Program-made: the position numbers and the translations under genes
Notes under the pieces: generated by a model
Told to the model about the DNA's origin: nothing
Databases searched by the model: none
The model's input: only the letters and a program-made list of their open reading frames with translations
Shown here: positions 46,330-56,650 of the stretch, one piece after another
Position numbering within the stretch: position 1 is the stretch's first letter
Layout: every line of letters begins with the position of its first letter
Assembly: GCF_014805625.2 (NCBI RefSeq)
Contig: NW_023998449.1
Span: forward strand, 582,172 to 646,171
Direction of reading: 5' to 3'
Length of the DNA stretch: 64,000 bases
Source: Glossina fuscipes
Lineage: Eukaryota > Arthropoda > Insecta > Diptera > Glossinidae

Positions 46330-48234
46330 ATAGCTAAATCAAGCATATTAAGCAATGTTGCTTTAATGGACTTTAAAGAGTCCGATAACGAGAATAAGTG
46401 TTAAACGTCATTTAGGTTCTTGCAAACTACTCTGAGCGGATTAAACAGCTCATACTTACATACACTGACTAAGCTTAACCAAGATAAAGTGCGTTGAGAA
46501 GCGGTTAGGGACATTAAAGCTTATTTCACCAAGTAAAGAAGGTGAGTTAATAGCACCATTTATTACTTTGACTACAAAGGAAACGCCAAGCACAAACCTA
46601 TGTCTCTCAAGAGACGATAAGGATTTTCTTAGGGAGGAAGAGAGGCAATCGGATCGCAACACAAATTTCTAAGGGCACATTGCAAGAATCGCTTTTGAAC
46701 AGATTCAATTGAATCTACATAGCACCTATATAAAGAAGACTCGAGGCATACTCGAGTATGGGTCTAACCAAACACATGTACATTAAGATCTGGCTGGAAT
46801 TAACAACCGATGGGAGATCGTTAATATATAAACTAAATAAAATGGGACCTAAGTGACTTCCTTGAGGTACGCCTGATATAACGAGAAATTCCTCCGAAGT
46901 AATGAAATTAAACAAATCCCTGTAGGATCTATTGTGCAGATAAGAGCTTATCCATTTCATTAAATAGAAAGGGAAGCCAGAGGCTTGGAGTTTAAAGATA
47001 AGTAAGTTATGGTTAACCATATCAAATGCTTTGCTTAAATCAGTGTAAATAACATCTGTGCGAGAGCCACTAGAAAAAGCCTTGAAAACCTGACAGGTAA
47101 ACTCTAGCAAGTTGGTGACTGTAGATCGCCCTTTCCGAAAGCCGTGCTGGTGCGGAGAAATATACGAATTAATGGCAAAGGCCAAATGCTGAGTCACAAT
47201 ACGCTCGAACAACTTTGGCAAGACCCTCAACTTGGCTATGCCTCTGTAGTTCTCAATAAGTTGTCTACTTCCACTTTTATGGATAGGAATAAGGAAACTG
47301 CTCTTCCAACACGAAGGGAAAACACCCAAATTCAAGGAGAGGTTAAAAATCTTTGAGACCACACCACATAACTCGACAGCGCACGGTTTAAGTACGCATG
47401 ATGGAATTCGATCAGGTCCTGGCGCACAACTATATTTTAGAGAACTCAACCCTTTAAAAACGTTATATTCCGAAATTACCAAGTTAGGTATTGAAACCGA
47501 GTTAGTTATAGGATATGGGTAGTTTGCTGATAAATCGATATTAGCAATCGAAAAGTTTGTTTTTAAAAAAGTTTGAGTTGGCACATTAAGGCATTTCAAC
47601 AAACCATCATTAATATGATGAAAGGAAATGCATATTGATGGATGATAAGGATCCTCAGGTAAACTAAAAGGTGGACAACGACTTACGTAAATCTCGGGAA
47701 AATTGGCAAAGCAGAGATCAAGCAGTCTACCATTACAATTAGAATTGTCAGTGTTACACCAAGTGACTTGAAGCAAATTGAAGTCACACAATGCAACGAC
47801 CAAATCGGTGGGTCTAGACCGCTTGGCCACTTCACAAATGAGGGCAGTGTGTTTCCTGTAAATGGAGATATCAGAATTTGGGGGAATATAGGAGCAGGTT
47901 ATAAATAGATGTTTATCAGGCATATTCGCACGAATAGCGATAAATTCAACGTCAGGAGAAGTGGGAAATTTTGTTGAATTGGACGGAACTGACGCAGATA
48001 TGGCAATTAATACACCACCACCAATGCGATTTACTCGATCATTTCTAAACACTTGGAAAGAATTATGAAAAAGTTCCGACGAATGTAGATCGGGTTTTAG
48101 CCAAGTTTCAGTAAAGGCCAAACAGAAAAATTCCGTGTTCACAGAATTTAGAAAAGTGGAACGAATTTTCGAATTTAGGCCCCTAACATTTTGATAAATG
48201 AGAGATAGTGGGCCTGAAGAAACAATTAGTTTTT
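46330..48234 (-). pseudogene. CR1 ORF2, copy C (endonuclease present, RT catalytic block deleted)
   Basis: A continuous frame of 475 codons (46715-48142) covers the endonuclease (FTETWLKPDLHSSELFHN, GGGVLIAIS, CSYIPPNSDIS, CDFNLLQVTW, DLCFAN). It then jumps by internal deletion (near FHHINDGLLKCLN) to PGPDRIPSCVL, LIPIHKSGSRQLIENYRGI, HGFRKGRSTVTNLLEF, VIYTDLSKAFDMVNH and GVPQGSHLGPILFSLYIND. A second deletion fuses SSQILMY directly to MCLVRPILEYAS, removing YADD, so this RT is dead. In the endonuclease GDFN reads CDFN. The C-terminal part continues in other frames to about 46330. Confidence 0.8.
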
Positions 48235-48972
48235 TGAAGGCGACAAGACTATTGCCTTGGTATTACGAGGACGATCTCGAGGGATAAATTCCTTAATTAA
48301 GGATTCTACTGGCCACAGTGATTTGTTTAACAGCATATCACTGTTTTCAGTCGGAACTAATATTTTAAAAGAGGAGATTGCCCTAGCTTGAGAAGGAGCC
48401 ATTTTGAAGATGCTAACACGGTTTAAGTTGACTGATGGGACTTTCGTCGCCAGATAATCTTTTATGTTATCCACCGATGTTTCAGGTGCCAGTCTTGACA
48501 CAAATATTGGTTTTCTGGGAGGAACTGCCGTCAAGCAAATGTCATTATTTGGAACAGGAGGGAGGTTCACAGTAGGAGAGTTTCGAGTTGGGGAAAATAT
48601 AGATGGGATTATCGCCCTTATACCGGCAGCTTGTGAGACTTGCCCAGTCTGGTGACCAGCATTCACACGCGAACAGCCAGGAGGAGAGGATGACTTATTT
48701 TTCTCTTCATTACTTTTAGGCGATGGCACTTGATTAGAGTGAGTGGCGGCTCTGGGCGGAGATACCCTTGCCACTTCGGCATAGCTTAAAACCGGTGGAC
48801 TTGCCGGTTTGTTTGTAACTGGATTGCTACCAACCGACTCAGCAATATCGGAAAAATTACTATTCATTTTAGAGTTAGACGGAGCGGTAACTTGTACCAA
48901 CGAATTAGATTTGGAGAAAGTCAGAGGCGACGCTACGAGTAGAAGATGAGTGTCCACTAAAGCGACACTCAT
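48226..48972 (-). pseudogene. CR1 ORF1 C-terminal part, copy C
   Basis: A frame of about 248 codons lacks the PHD finger but has the Ser/Pro-rich middle and the conserved C-terminal block (IFVSRLAPETSVDNIKDYL, SIFKMAPSQARAISSFKI, LWPVESLIKEF). Its 5' end is the truncation point next to copy E. Confidence 0.75.
48229..48235 (-). promoter_or_regulatory. -1 frameshift heptamer A-AAA-AAC at ORF1 stop, copy C
   Basis: The ORF1 frame reads TCA AAA AAC TAA on the minus strand; a -1 slip gives AAA AAA CTA ATT and leads in frame to SLIYQNVRG of ORF2. Confidence 0.65.
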
Positions 48973-49014
48973 CACGCTTAAGATGGTCAAGACTCATGAC
49001 GCTTAAGATGGTCA
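48945..49014. repeat. junction between head-to-head CR1 copies: inverted and direct repeats
   Basis: GATGAGTGTC (48945-48954) and its exact inverse GACACTCATC (48964-48973) flank a 9-nt loop. The 16-bp word ACGCTTAAGATGGTCA follows twice (48974-48989 and 48999-49014). The second copy leads straight into the ORF1 sequence of copy E. Confidence 0.75.
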
Positions 49015-49869
49015 TGTCCTGACTGTAGGCAGCGGGACATTGACTTTTATAAACTTTTCACGGAGACGCGAAATTGTTTTTTCGGATTTGAGTAGAAATC
49101 TCGGCTCCTTGTGGAAGAAGTTTGAGCTAATTAAGTCTAGGTTTGATGAGTGTCGTTTTATTGAGTAGTCATCTTCTGCCCAAGCCAGAAAAATAACAAC
49201 TCGTGGCGTAGCGTGTGGGACGTCACCTCTGAGTTCCTCTACATCTGATTCGTTGGTACAAGTTACCGCTCCCTCTAACTCTAAAATGAACGTTCATGTT
49301 TCCGATTTTGTTGAGTTGATCGATAACAAAATAGTTACAAACAAGCCGGCATGTCCTTCTGTTTTAAGTTACGCTGAAGAGGCAAGGTAATAAAGAGAAA
49401 AATAAATCATCCTCTCCCCCTGGCTGTTCGAATGTGAACGCTGATCACCAGACAGGGCAAGTCGCACAAGCTGCTGATACAAGGGCGATAACGCCATCTA
49501 TATTCTCCCCAACTATAAACTCCCCAACTGTGAACCCCTTTTTTTCAAGTAATGACATTTGCTTGACGGCAGTTCCTCCCAGAAAAGCAATATTTGTGTC
49601 AAGAATGGCACCTGAAACATCGGTGGATAACATAAAAAGTTATCTGGCGGCGAAAGTCCAATCACTCAACTTAAAGCGCGTTAGCATTTTCAAAATGGCT
49701 CCTTGTCAATCTAGGGCAATCTCCTCTTTTAAAATACTAGTTCCGACGGAAACAGTGATATGTTGTTAAACAAACCAGTGTGGCCAGTACGATCCTTGAT
49801 TAAGGAATTTATCCCTCGAGATCGTCCCCGTAATACCAAAGCAATAGTCTTGCCGCTTCAAAAAACTAC
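49003..49869 (+). pseudogene. CR1 ORF1 remnant, copy E
   Basis: It begins at the last PHD cysteines (WSCPDC) with frameshifts; an in-frame block at 49434-49740 holds IFVSRMAPETSVDNIKSYL and SIFKMAPCQSRAISSFKI. The ORF1 stop codon has mutated from TAA to TAC directly after the heptamer. Confidence 0.7.
49860..49866 (+). promoter_or_regulatory. -1 frameshift heptamer A-AAA-AAC, copy E
   Basis: The frame reads TCA AAA AAC TAC; the -1 frame continues AAA AAA CTA CAT toward LIYQNVRG of ORF2. It is conserved even though this copy is defective. Confidence 0.6.
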
Positions 49870-52112
49870 ATGTTTTTTCAGGCCCATTATCTCTCATTTA
49901 TCAGAATGTTAGGGGCCCTAATTCAAAAAATTGGTCTACTTCCATTCGTCGGAACATTTTCACAATTTCAAATTGCCAAATCAAATTTTTTAAATAAATT
50001 TTATGATTTTCATAAAATCAATATTGTATTGCTAAAACAGCGTCTTTCACATATGAGGCTTGATTTGTCAACCGGAAGTATTGAAAGTTTATTGTCATCG
50101 TTCTACAATACATTAAATCTAGCTATTACTGCATCTGCTCCGATCAAGCAGTGCCGACCTCGAAGCAGGTGTCCCTCTGGTTTAATAGGACAATTAAATA
50201 TTACAAGAATAGAAAAAACTCGGTATTCAAAAAATATTTGGAAAGTGGCTCTGTTCTTGACTCTTTCGCTTACTCGGCGAGGCATAGATTTAATTCCTTC
50301 AACCACCATTATTATTGCAGATACCTTGAGTTCATTAAATCCTTTTTGTTTGCTAATCCTAAATTCTTCTTTAAATTTGTTAACTCTAAAAGAAAAATTT
50401 CCACATATCCCTCTCATGTTTCTTTTAATGGCTCTGATTCCTCGGATGATTTTGAAATCTCAAATCTGTTTGCTGAGTATTTCCGACGAAACTTTTCGAT
50501 TGCTAATATCGATTTATCAGCAAACTACCCATATCCTATAACTAACTCGGTTTCAATACCTAACTTGGTAATTTCGGAATATAACGTTTTTAAAGGGTTG
50601 AGTTCTCTAAAATATAGTTGTGCGCCAGGACCTGATCGAATTCCATCATGCGTACTTAAACCGTGCGCTGTCGAGTTATGTGGTGTGGTCTCAAAGATTT
50701 TTAACCTCTCCTTGAATTTGGGTGTTTTCCCTTCGTGTTGGAAGAGCAGTTTCCTTATTCCTATCCATAAAAGTGGAAGTAGACAACTTATTGAGAACTA
50801 CAGAGGCATAGCCAAGTTGAGGGTCTTGCCAAAGTTGTTCGAGCGTATTGTGACTCAGCATTTGGCCTTTGCCATTAATTCGTATATGTCTCCGCACCAG
50901 CACGGCTTTCGGAAAGGGCGATCTACAGTCACCAACTTGCTAGAGTTTACCTGTCAGGTTTTCAAGGCTTTTTCTAGTGGCTCTCGCACAGATGTTATTT
51001 ACACTGATTTAAGCAAAGCATTTGATATGGTTAACCATAATTTACTTATCTTTAAAATCCAAGCCTCTAGTTTCCCACCCTACTTAGTGAAATGGATAAG
51101 CTCTTATCTGCACAATAGATCCTACAGGGTTTTGTTTAATTTCATTACTTCGGAGGAATTTCTCGTTATATCAGGCGTACCTCAAGGAAGTCACTTAGGT
51201 CCCATTTTATTTAGTTTATACATAAACGATCTCCCATCGGTGGTTAATTCCAGCCAGACGTTAATGTATGCTGATGATGTGAAACTGTTTTCTTCCTTCT
51301 TTGTTGAATCGCAATCACATCAGCTTCAAGGTGATTTGGATAATTTTGTTGCATGGTGCTCTTTGAATCTGCTGAAACTAAATCTGAGTAAATGTAAGAA
51401 GCTTTCATTCTCAAGAAGAAAGTCATTCATTACTCAATATTTCATAGATTCGCATAAGTTGGAGGATGTCGATTCGATTACAGATTTAGGCGTTCTATTT
51501 GACCACAGGTTACGTTTTAACTTGCATATTGAGCTCTCGATTAGCAAAGCTAGGTCCGCGTTTGGCTTTATAAAAAGGTGGTCCAAGGAGCTTGATGATC
51601 CCTACATTACGAAAAGGCTGTACATGTGTTTGGTTAGACCCATACTCGAGTATGCCTCAGTTGTGTGGTCTCCTTCATATAGGTGCTACGTAGATTCAAT
51701 CGAATCTATTCAAAAGCAATTCTTGCTGTTTGCCCTTAGAAATTTGGGTTGGGATCCGATTGCCTCTCTTCCTCCGTATGAAAATAGGTTGATTCTGCTG
51801 TCCCTACCGTCTCTTGAGAAACGTAGATTTGTTCTTGGCGTTTCCTTTCTAATTAAAGTAATAAATGATGCTATTGACTCTTCTTCATTACTTGGTGAAA
51901 TAAGCTTTAATGTCCCTAACCGCTTCTCTAGGCATTTTATCTTGGTTAAGCTTAATCAGTGTAAATTTAATTATGAGCTGTTCAATCCGCTCAGAGTCGT
52001 TTGCAAGAACCTAAATGACGTCTACCACTTATTCTCGTTATCGGACTCTTTAAAGTCCATTAAAGCAACATTGCTTAATACGCGCGATTTACCTATGTCG
52101 TATTTAAACTAG
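49867..52112 (+). pseudogene. CR1 ORF2, copy E (endonuclease deleted, RT domain intact)
   Basis: After LIYQNVRG-like sequence the endonuclease is deleted (about 49935-49960, joining near F-V-G-T-F-S). The linker follows (YDFHKINIVLLKQRLSHMRL), and a 1-nt shift occurs near 50165. From there about 650 codons are uninterrupted to 52112: PGPDRIPSCVL, LIPIHKSGSRQLIENYRGI, HGFRKGRSTVTNLLEF, VIYTDLSKAFDMVNH (motif A), GVPQGSHLGPILFSLYIND (B), LMYADDVKLFSSF (C, catalytic YADD), LNLLKLNLSKCKKLSF (D) and DLGVLFDHRLRF, then the conserved C-terminus ending DLPMSYLN. This is the only RT in the window with all motifs in one frame, but without endonuclease it cannot be autonomous. Confidence 0.85.
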
Positions 52113-52440
52113 CTTTTATTCTTAAAAAGTCGTTACGTTTCGAAAGTAAATTATTGTCAATTTATTATCGGTTGCCAAGCTTATGCATGTTTGCGATGGC
52201 TTAGGGGTTCATTTGCAATTTGGTCCTGTACCGGTTGTAAGTGTGCTCCTATGCTGATAGTGTACATGTTTTTTTTTTCTTTTTCTTTTTTTTTTCTTCT
52301 TATTTGTTTTATTATGCTTATACTCAACTTTATTGTTAATTAATATTAGTTTTGCATTAAGAGCCTATTGAACTCGACTGTTATTTGTTTAGTTGAGTTT
52401 CTAGTATAAGTGGAATAAAATAAAATAAATAAATAAATCT

Positions 52441-54974
52441 ACAAATTTAAGAAATTTAATAAAACTTCTCCGTTCCGTTGTCACTGTAACAAGGGAGCAA
52501 AAGGACAAGAGAAAGCAAAACCAAACTGGAAGCACGAAAAAAAAAGAGAATACAAATCAGAAAAATTTTCTCTTAAATTTTCTCTTAAATTAGACGTAAA
52601 ATCTACACTACTGAAGCAACGGTAACCAAGCCAAGAGAAAAGCTATTCACACCAAAGGAAGAAAATAAAAAAAAGAAAAAAAAAACTCAAAAGAAAAAAC
52701 TAGAAAAGACTCGAAAGAGATTTACTATTGCGATCACAAGTGCTAATCGCAAGAACCAAAATGAACATCACAAAAATTTTAATGTATTTAATGTAATTCT
52801 TACACTTTGCAGTTTCAATCCTTTTATATTTTTACAAATACGCAGTTTTAAGCGCGTATTAAACGAAAACGAAAAAAATTTTAAGCCATAAAACTAACAA
52901 AAGCATACGATCCCGCGCGTCAGTTGCCAGTCTCATCAAAATATACTATTTATTTGTAGGAATTAATACATTCAACAGTATGTCGACGTTCCAACTTGTC
53001 CATCCGTTAATTAGTCGTAAAATAAAACGCTGACTGTTGATCAATTTTGCAGGATAGTAAAAACGCTAAGTCAATGTCGTGAAAAATCCAGCGACTTTTA
53101 AGATAGTATTAAACAACATTTTAGTCCATACAACGCGTACGGACTAGTTTTTAAGTTAGGATGTCAGAAAACAGTCGGTTCTAATACACTCACCAAACTA
53201 GCAATACGCCTTTCACTAATTTATATAAGCAAAAAAAAAAACAAAAATACAAAAACACAGAAGAATTTTTCCACGCGCAAGATCTGCTGCTGACAAGATT
53301 TTTAGTGAACTATAGGGTACGTGGCCACCGCATATTATTTCATATGTGTAGTAATCTTTCATTCATATGTATATTTTTGATCAGTATAAAATTCTAAATC
53401 ATATCCGTACATTCATCTGTCTGCGTAACTTTGTAGGATTTGTAACAAACATTCCCCCTTTAGCGCCTACAAATTTGCAAAAGAATTTGAAAGTGACCTA
53501 AACTTTTTAAAGAACACACCTACAACGCGCACATGCTTATACGACAAAAACTTTTGTTTTGACAATTTTATAGGGCACGAAAATTTGGTTCTTCCACTTC
53601 TTTTGTTTTTTTCTTAGTTGTTATAATTATCTTCTTTTATTTTAGCTTTTGAAAACCTTCCCTAAAAGGAAGAATTATAAGAAGGAACCTATTAGCGATG
53701 TATCGTTATCTTATAACTCATTTCCTCTTTTTCTTAAAGGCAACGCAAACGGAAGGCGCAGCAACGTACTACACCCATGGGCTTTGCAAGATTTTCAATA
53801 AATTCATGACCAGGAATCATGTTCGTTACAGATATACGTTAGCATATATGAAAACACGCAGATTTTCTTCTTTGCAGTTTATTCGGCACCATCCTATCAA
53901 TTAAACCATGTATTGATAACCACTTTGTCATCAATATAAAGTTACAACTCCAATGTTTTAATACTTCAGGTAAAGCTTTTGTTTTCATTTTATTTCATGT
54001 TTTTCTACGTATCAGCGTTTTCGGCGTTATTTTCATTTGCGAGATATGGTCACTGTTACTGAATTTTAACACGAGATTTTATCCGCTCCATCACAACGGA
54101 AAGGGAACGCACACGATCAATTGCCACTCTCCATTTTTAACTTAGAGCTCACTCTTAGTAAGTTCAAATGTGGAAATGTTTGGAAAATTTATTGATCTAG
54201 TCAAAGCATACTTTCTCATATACCGCCTTTTCAATAAAATTTTTTTTGGAAGTTTTTCTAATTAGCAATTATTTGAAAAAAATCAAGTTTGCACGCACGC
54301 ACATTTCTTATATATAGAAAACAATCACAGAACAGCAGTTGGTCGAAAGCCTTTTGTTCACGGAAGCGGGAGCAGGGTTACCTTTTCTATTTCCAATGAA
54401 ACCCCTCCTCCAATGTGCACTTTTGTCTTCATTCTTCTCTTCCACTTCACCTTTCTGTTTCCAAACTTCGAAAAAATATATTTGTATTATTATCAATTAG
54501 AGAACTTGTGTTATCTTATACTTACCTGCCACACTAGAACTAAGGCTTCGCCCGTAATAATACACAGATGGCCGTGAATGCCTTAGTGGAAATACAACCC
54601 TCCCTACCCTTTGCGCTGCCTTATTTATTAATACGTACAGCAATTTTAACAATATCGTTTGAAATAAAGACGGGGCTTCCGGGTTTCAGAACACATTAAG
54701 ATATATGCACAGCGGTGCATATCCCAAAGGTGAAGTTAATTAAAAAAGCCAAAAACAATCGTAGCTCGAAAAAAGTTATTAGAAGCCAATAAAATTACAT
54801 CCTTTCTTCTCTATATATATTTTGACATATATTTTATGCAAATCTTCTTTGTCAAAGTGAAATTTAAGTGACTTAAATGTTGAAATTTCGTAATTTTAGA
54901 AACGTGATTCACTTGTTCGCTTTCGTCCCTCTTAAGAAAAGGACTTTCTACCCATCAATGTTCCCATTTGAGTT
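52441..54974. other. AT-rich DNA, no supported gene
   Basis: A TTTTCTCTTAAA word is duplicated in tandem near 52565-52590. A 68-codon plus ORF at 53698-53904 and a minus ORF at 54308-54496 are unrecognised. A consensus donor-like GCAG/GTAAGTATAAG lies on the minus strand near 54525, without a convincing exon. Confidence 0.3.
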
Positions 54975-55076
54975 TTAAATGTCGCAACGCCTGGGCCTAA
55001 TGAGATCATACAGCCACAAACCAACAAAAATGGCAGAGATAAGAAGTAGGCGCTCAGTTATGTCCTCCTGTTCCAT
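54975..55076 (-). CDS. membrane micropeptide, 33 residues
   Basis: ATG in context GTGCTGATGG, ending TAA. The N-terminus is MEQEDITE (four acidic residues), the span is RLLLISAIFVGLWLYDLI and the tail is RPRRCDI. GLWLYD matches the 32.3 kb gene exactly, and FVGLWL matches the 25.7 kb gene exactly. Codons are GC-richer than the flanks. A TATA-like AT tract lies about 55 nt upstream (55131-55139); no perfect AATAAA is seen within 150 nt. It has the longest N-terminus and the clearest charge asymmetry of the family: acidic outside, basic inside. Confidence 0.65.
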   Translation of the reverse strand: MEQEDITERLLLISAIFVGLWLYDLIRPRRCDI

Positions 55077-55929
55077 CAGCACACTGTTCAGCAATGTAAT
55101 CCGTCACAGATCTTATCAAAAATCTTTGCATATAATAAACAACAATAAGGAAAAAAACTCGGAAAATTATAAAAATAAAAATGGTCAGAGAAAATATTTT
55201 GATAAACATTTCACAGCATAAGCGTTTTAAAATAAACTAGATAAAAGTAAATTTTGAAAAGTTCACAGCGATCATTCGTTGATTTCAAAAATAGACTAAT
55301 GAGAGAATAGAGGAATTTGCTGAATTCAATATTATAATAGGTCCTTTCAATGTTTCTATCCTCTACTTTCTCTTTCAAAGGACAAGTACATTTTGTTTTT
55401 TCCGGCATAAATATCCTCCAAGGATATTGTTCAATTCTGTTTATTTTTTGACTTGGGCATTTTTTCCAACTTCCAGCCCAGTGCGTACAGTCATTTACAT
55501 GTTTATTAAAACAATTTCGTCGTAATCACAAAAAGAAGAAGCAAAGAATTATATAATGCTGTATATTTTTAAATTTAATAAAAAGTATTTGAACAAATGG
55601 TAGTCAACATAGGTCACCAAAAAAATGATTTAAACAATCAACCTTTTTTATTCGGAATAAATTGACAAGAGAGATATAAAGAGAGGGAGAGAAAGAGAAA
55701 TCCGGCTAAGCCTTATCCAGAGAAGGGGGCGTATTTAATAAGCATGATATTGAAAAATCTACAAAAACATAAAAATATAAATATAAAACTACAAAAATAT
55801 AAATTAATAAAAAGGCAATGCCAGGCAAAACTTTCCTGCTCCCCTCCTTTCTTGAGAATTAGCTGCAAAATGAATTAATGTTCATAATAATATTAGATAG
55901 GTCGAGCATTATTTTAGCCAAGAAGGAGG
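55077..55929. other. AT-rich DNA, nothing recognised
   Basis: A GA-rich run lies near 55670-55700. Confidence 0.3.
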
Positions 55930-56650
55930 ATGGCGAGGTCATCAGCTTCGAAATCAGGGGCAAACATACAAACTTATTGCCATAGCATTAAGCCGGTTAC
56001 ATAAATGTGTCACAAGTGCTCTAAATTCCCAAAAAACTGAGAGGCCCGAGGCAATTAAAAAAATTTTTCCGGCTTCCGACAATCGAAATTTAATTTCAAT
56101 AAAGCGTAATCTCTTCGAGTCATCTAGAACAATATCCAATGAAATTGAAAAGGTTGTATCATTCCGAATTGCTCGTTGACGTTCCGCCGATCCACCTGGA
56201 AGAATAGCCTGGAAAGTTCAGAGAAGCTTTAGCCAAAAAAAATTTGGTGCAAACGTGGAGCAATATATTTTGGAGCGACGAAACAAAAATAATTTTTTTT
56301 GGAAATGAAGCAGGGAGAAACGCACTTTGTTCGAAAGGAAAATAATTCCAAACTAGATTTAATAAAAAACCATTAAACATGGCGGAAAAATTCAATTCGG
56401 TGAAAACGCGTTTCCTGGTTCATGTCATCGAATAGGGAAATCACTCTTCCGACCTCAATCCTGTTTAGAATATTTAAGCAAGACTAAAGCGTCATGTTTC
56501 CTCTGGTAATAGAAACAATTGTGAAGATATTCAAAGTATGCTGTAATACCTCAGTAAAGACATGCGATATTTAGTTTCATCCATGTCTACAAAAACTAAG
56601 CTGTCATTAAAAACGTTCGGCTATTGTCTTTTCGAATTGATTTCTATGAA
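55930..56650 (+). mobile_element. Tc1-like transposase relic
   Basis: Plus strand: QTWSNILWSDETKIIFFGN (W.....WSDE.K...FG, first catalytic acid region), then FNKKPLNMAEK in place of the usual KHGG, then SSDLNPV.NI.ARLKRHV (equivalent to SPDLNPIENLW..LK) and SKDMRYLVSSMSTKTKLSLK with FGYCLF at the end. Several stops are present. The DDE/D order and spacing fit Tc1-type elements (established family knowledge). Terminal inverted repeats were not located. Dead copy. Confidence 0.75.

Larger units (their letters stand above)
46050..48972 (-). mobile_element. CR1-like LINE, copy C
   Basis: A minus-strand copy with part of ORF1, the ORF1/ORF2 junction, endonuclease and part of RT, then 3' UTR ending near 46050 without the AAAT tail. 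It is nearly identical to copy E over about 46.8-47.6 kb. 5' truncated inside ORF1, head-to-head with copy E. Confidence 0.85.
48999..52440 (+). mobile_element. CR1-like LINE, copy E
   Basis: Plus-strand copy: ORF1 from the W-S-C-P-D-C motif onward, junction heptamer, ORF2 with most of the endonuclease deleted but an uninterrupted RT, 3' UTR and an AAATAAATAAAT tail at about 52415-52438. It is nearly identical to copies C and B in blocks; together with C it makes a large inverted repeat centred near 48.97 kb. Confidence 0.85.

Noticed and set aside
54308..54540. Donor-like and acceptor-like sites on the minus strand
   Set aside because: A consensus GTAAGT is present near 54525 but no exon with a meaningful frame can be built around it.
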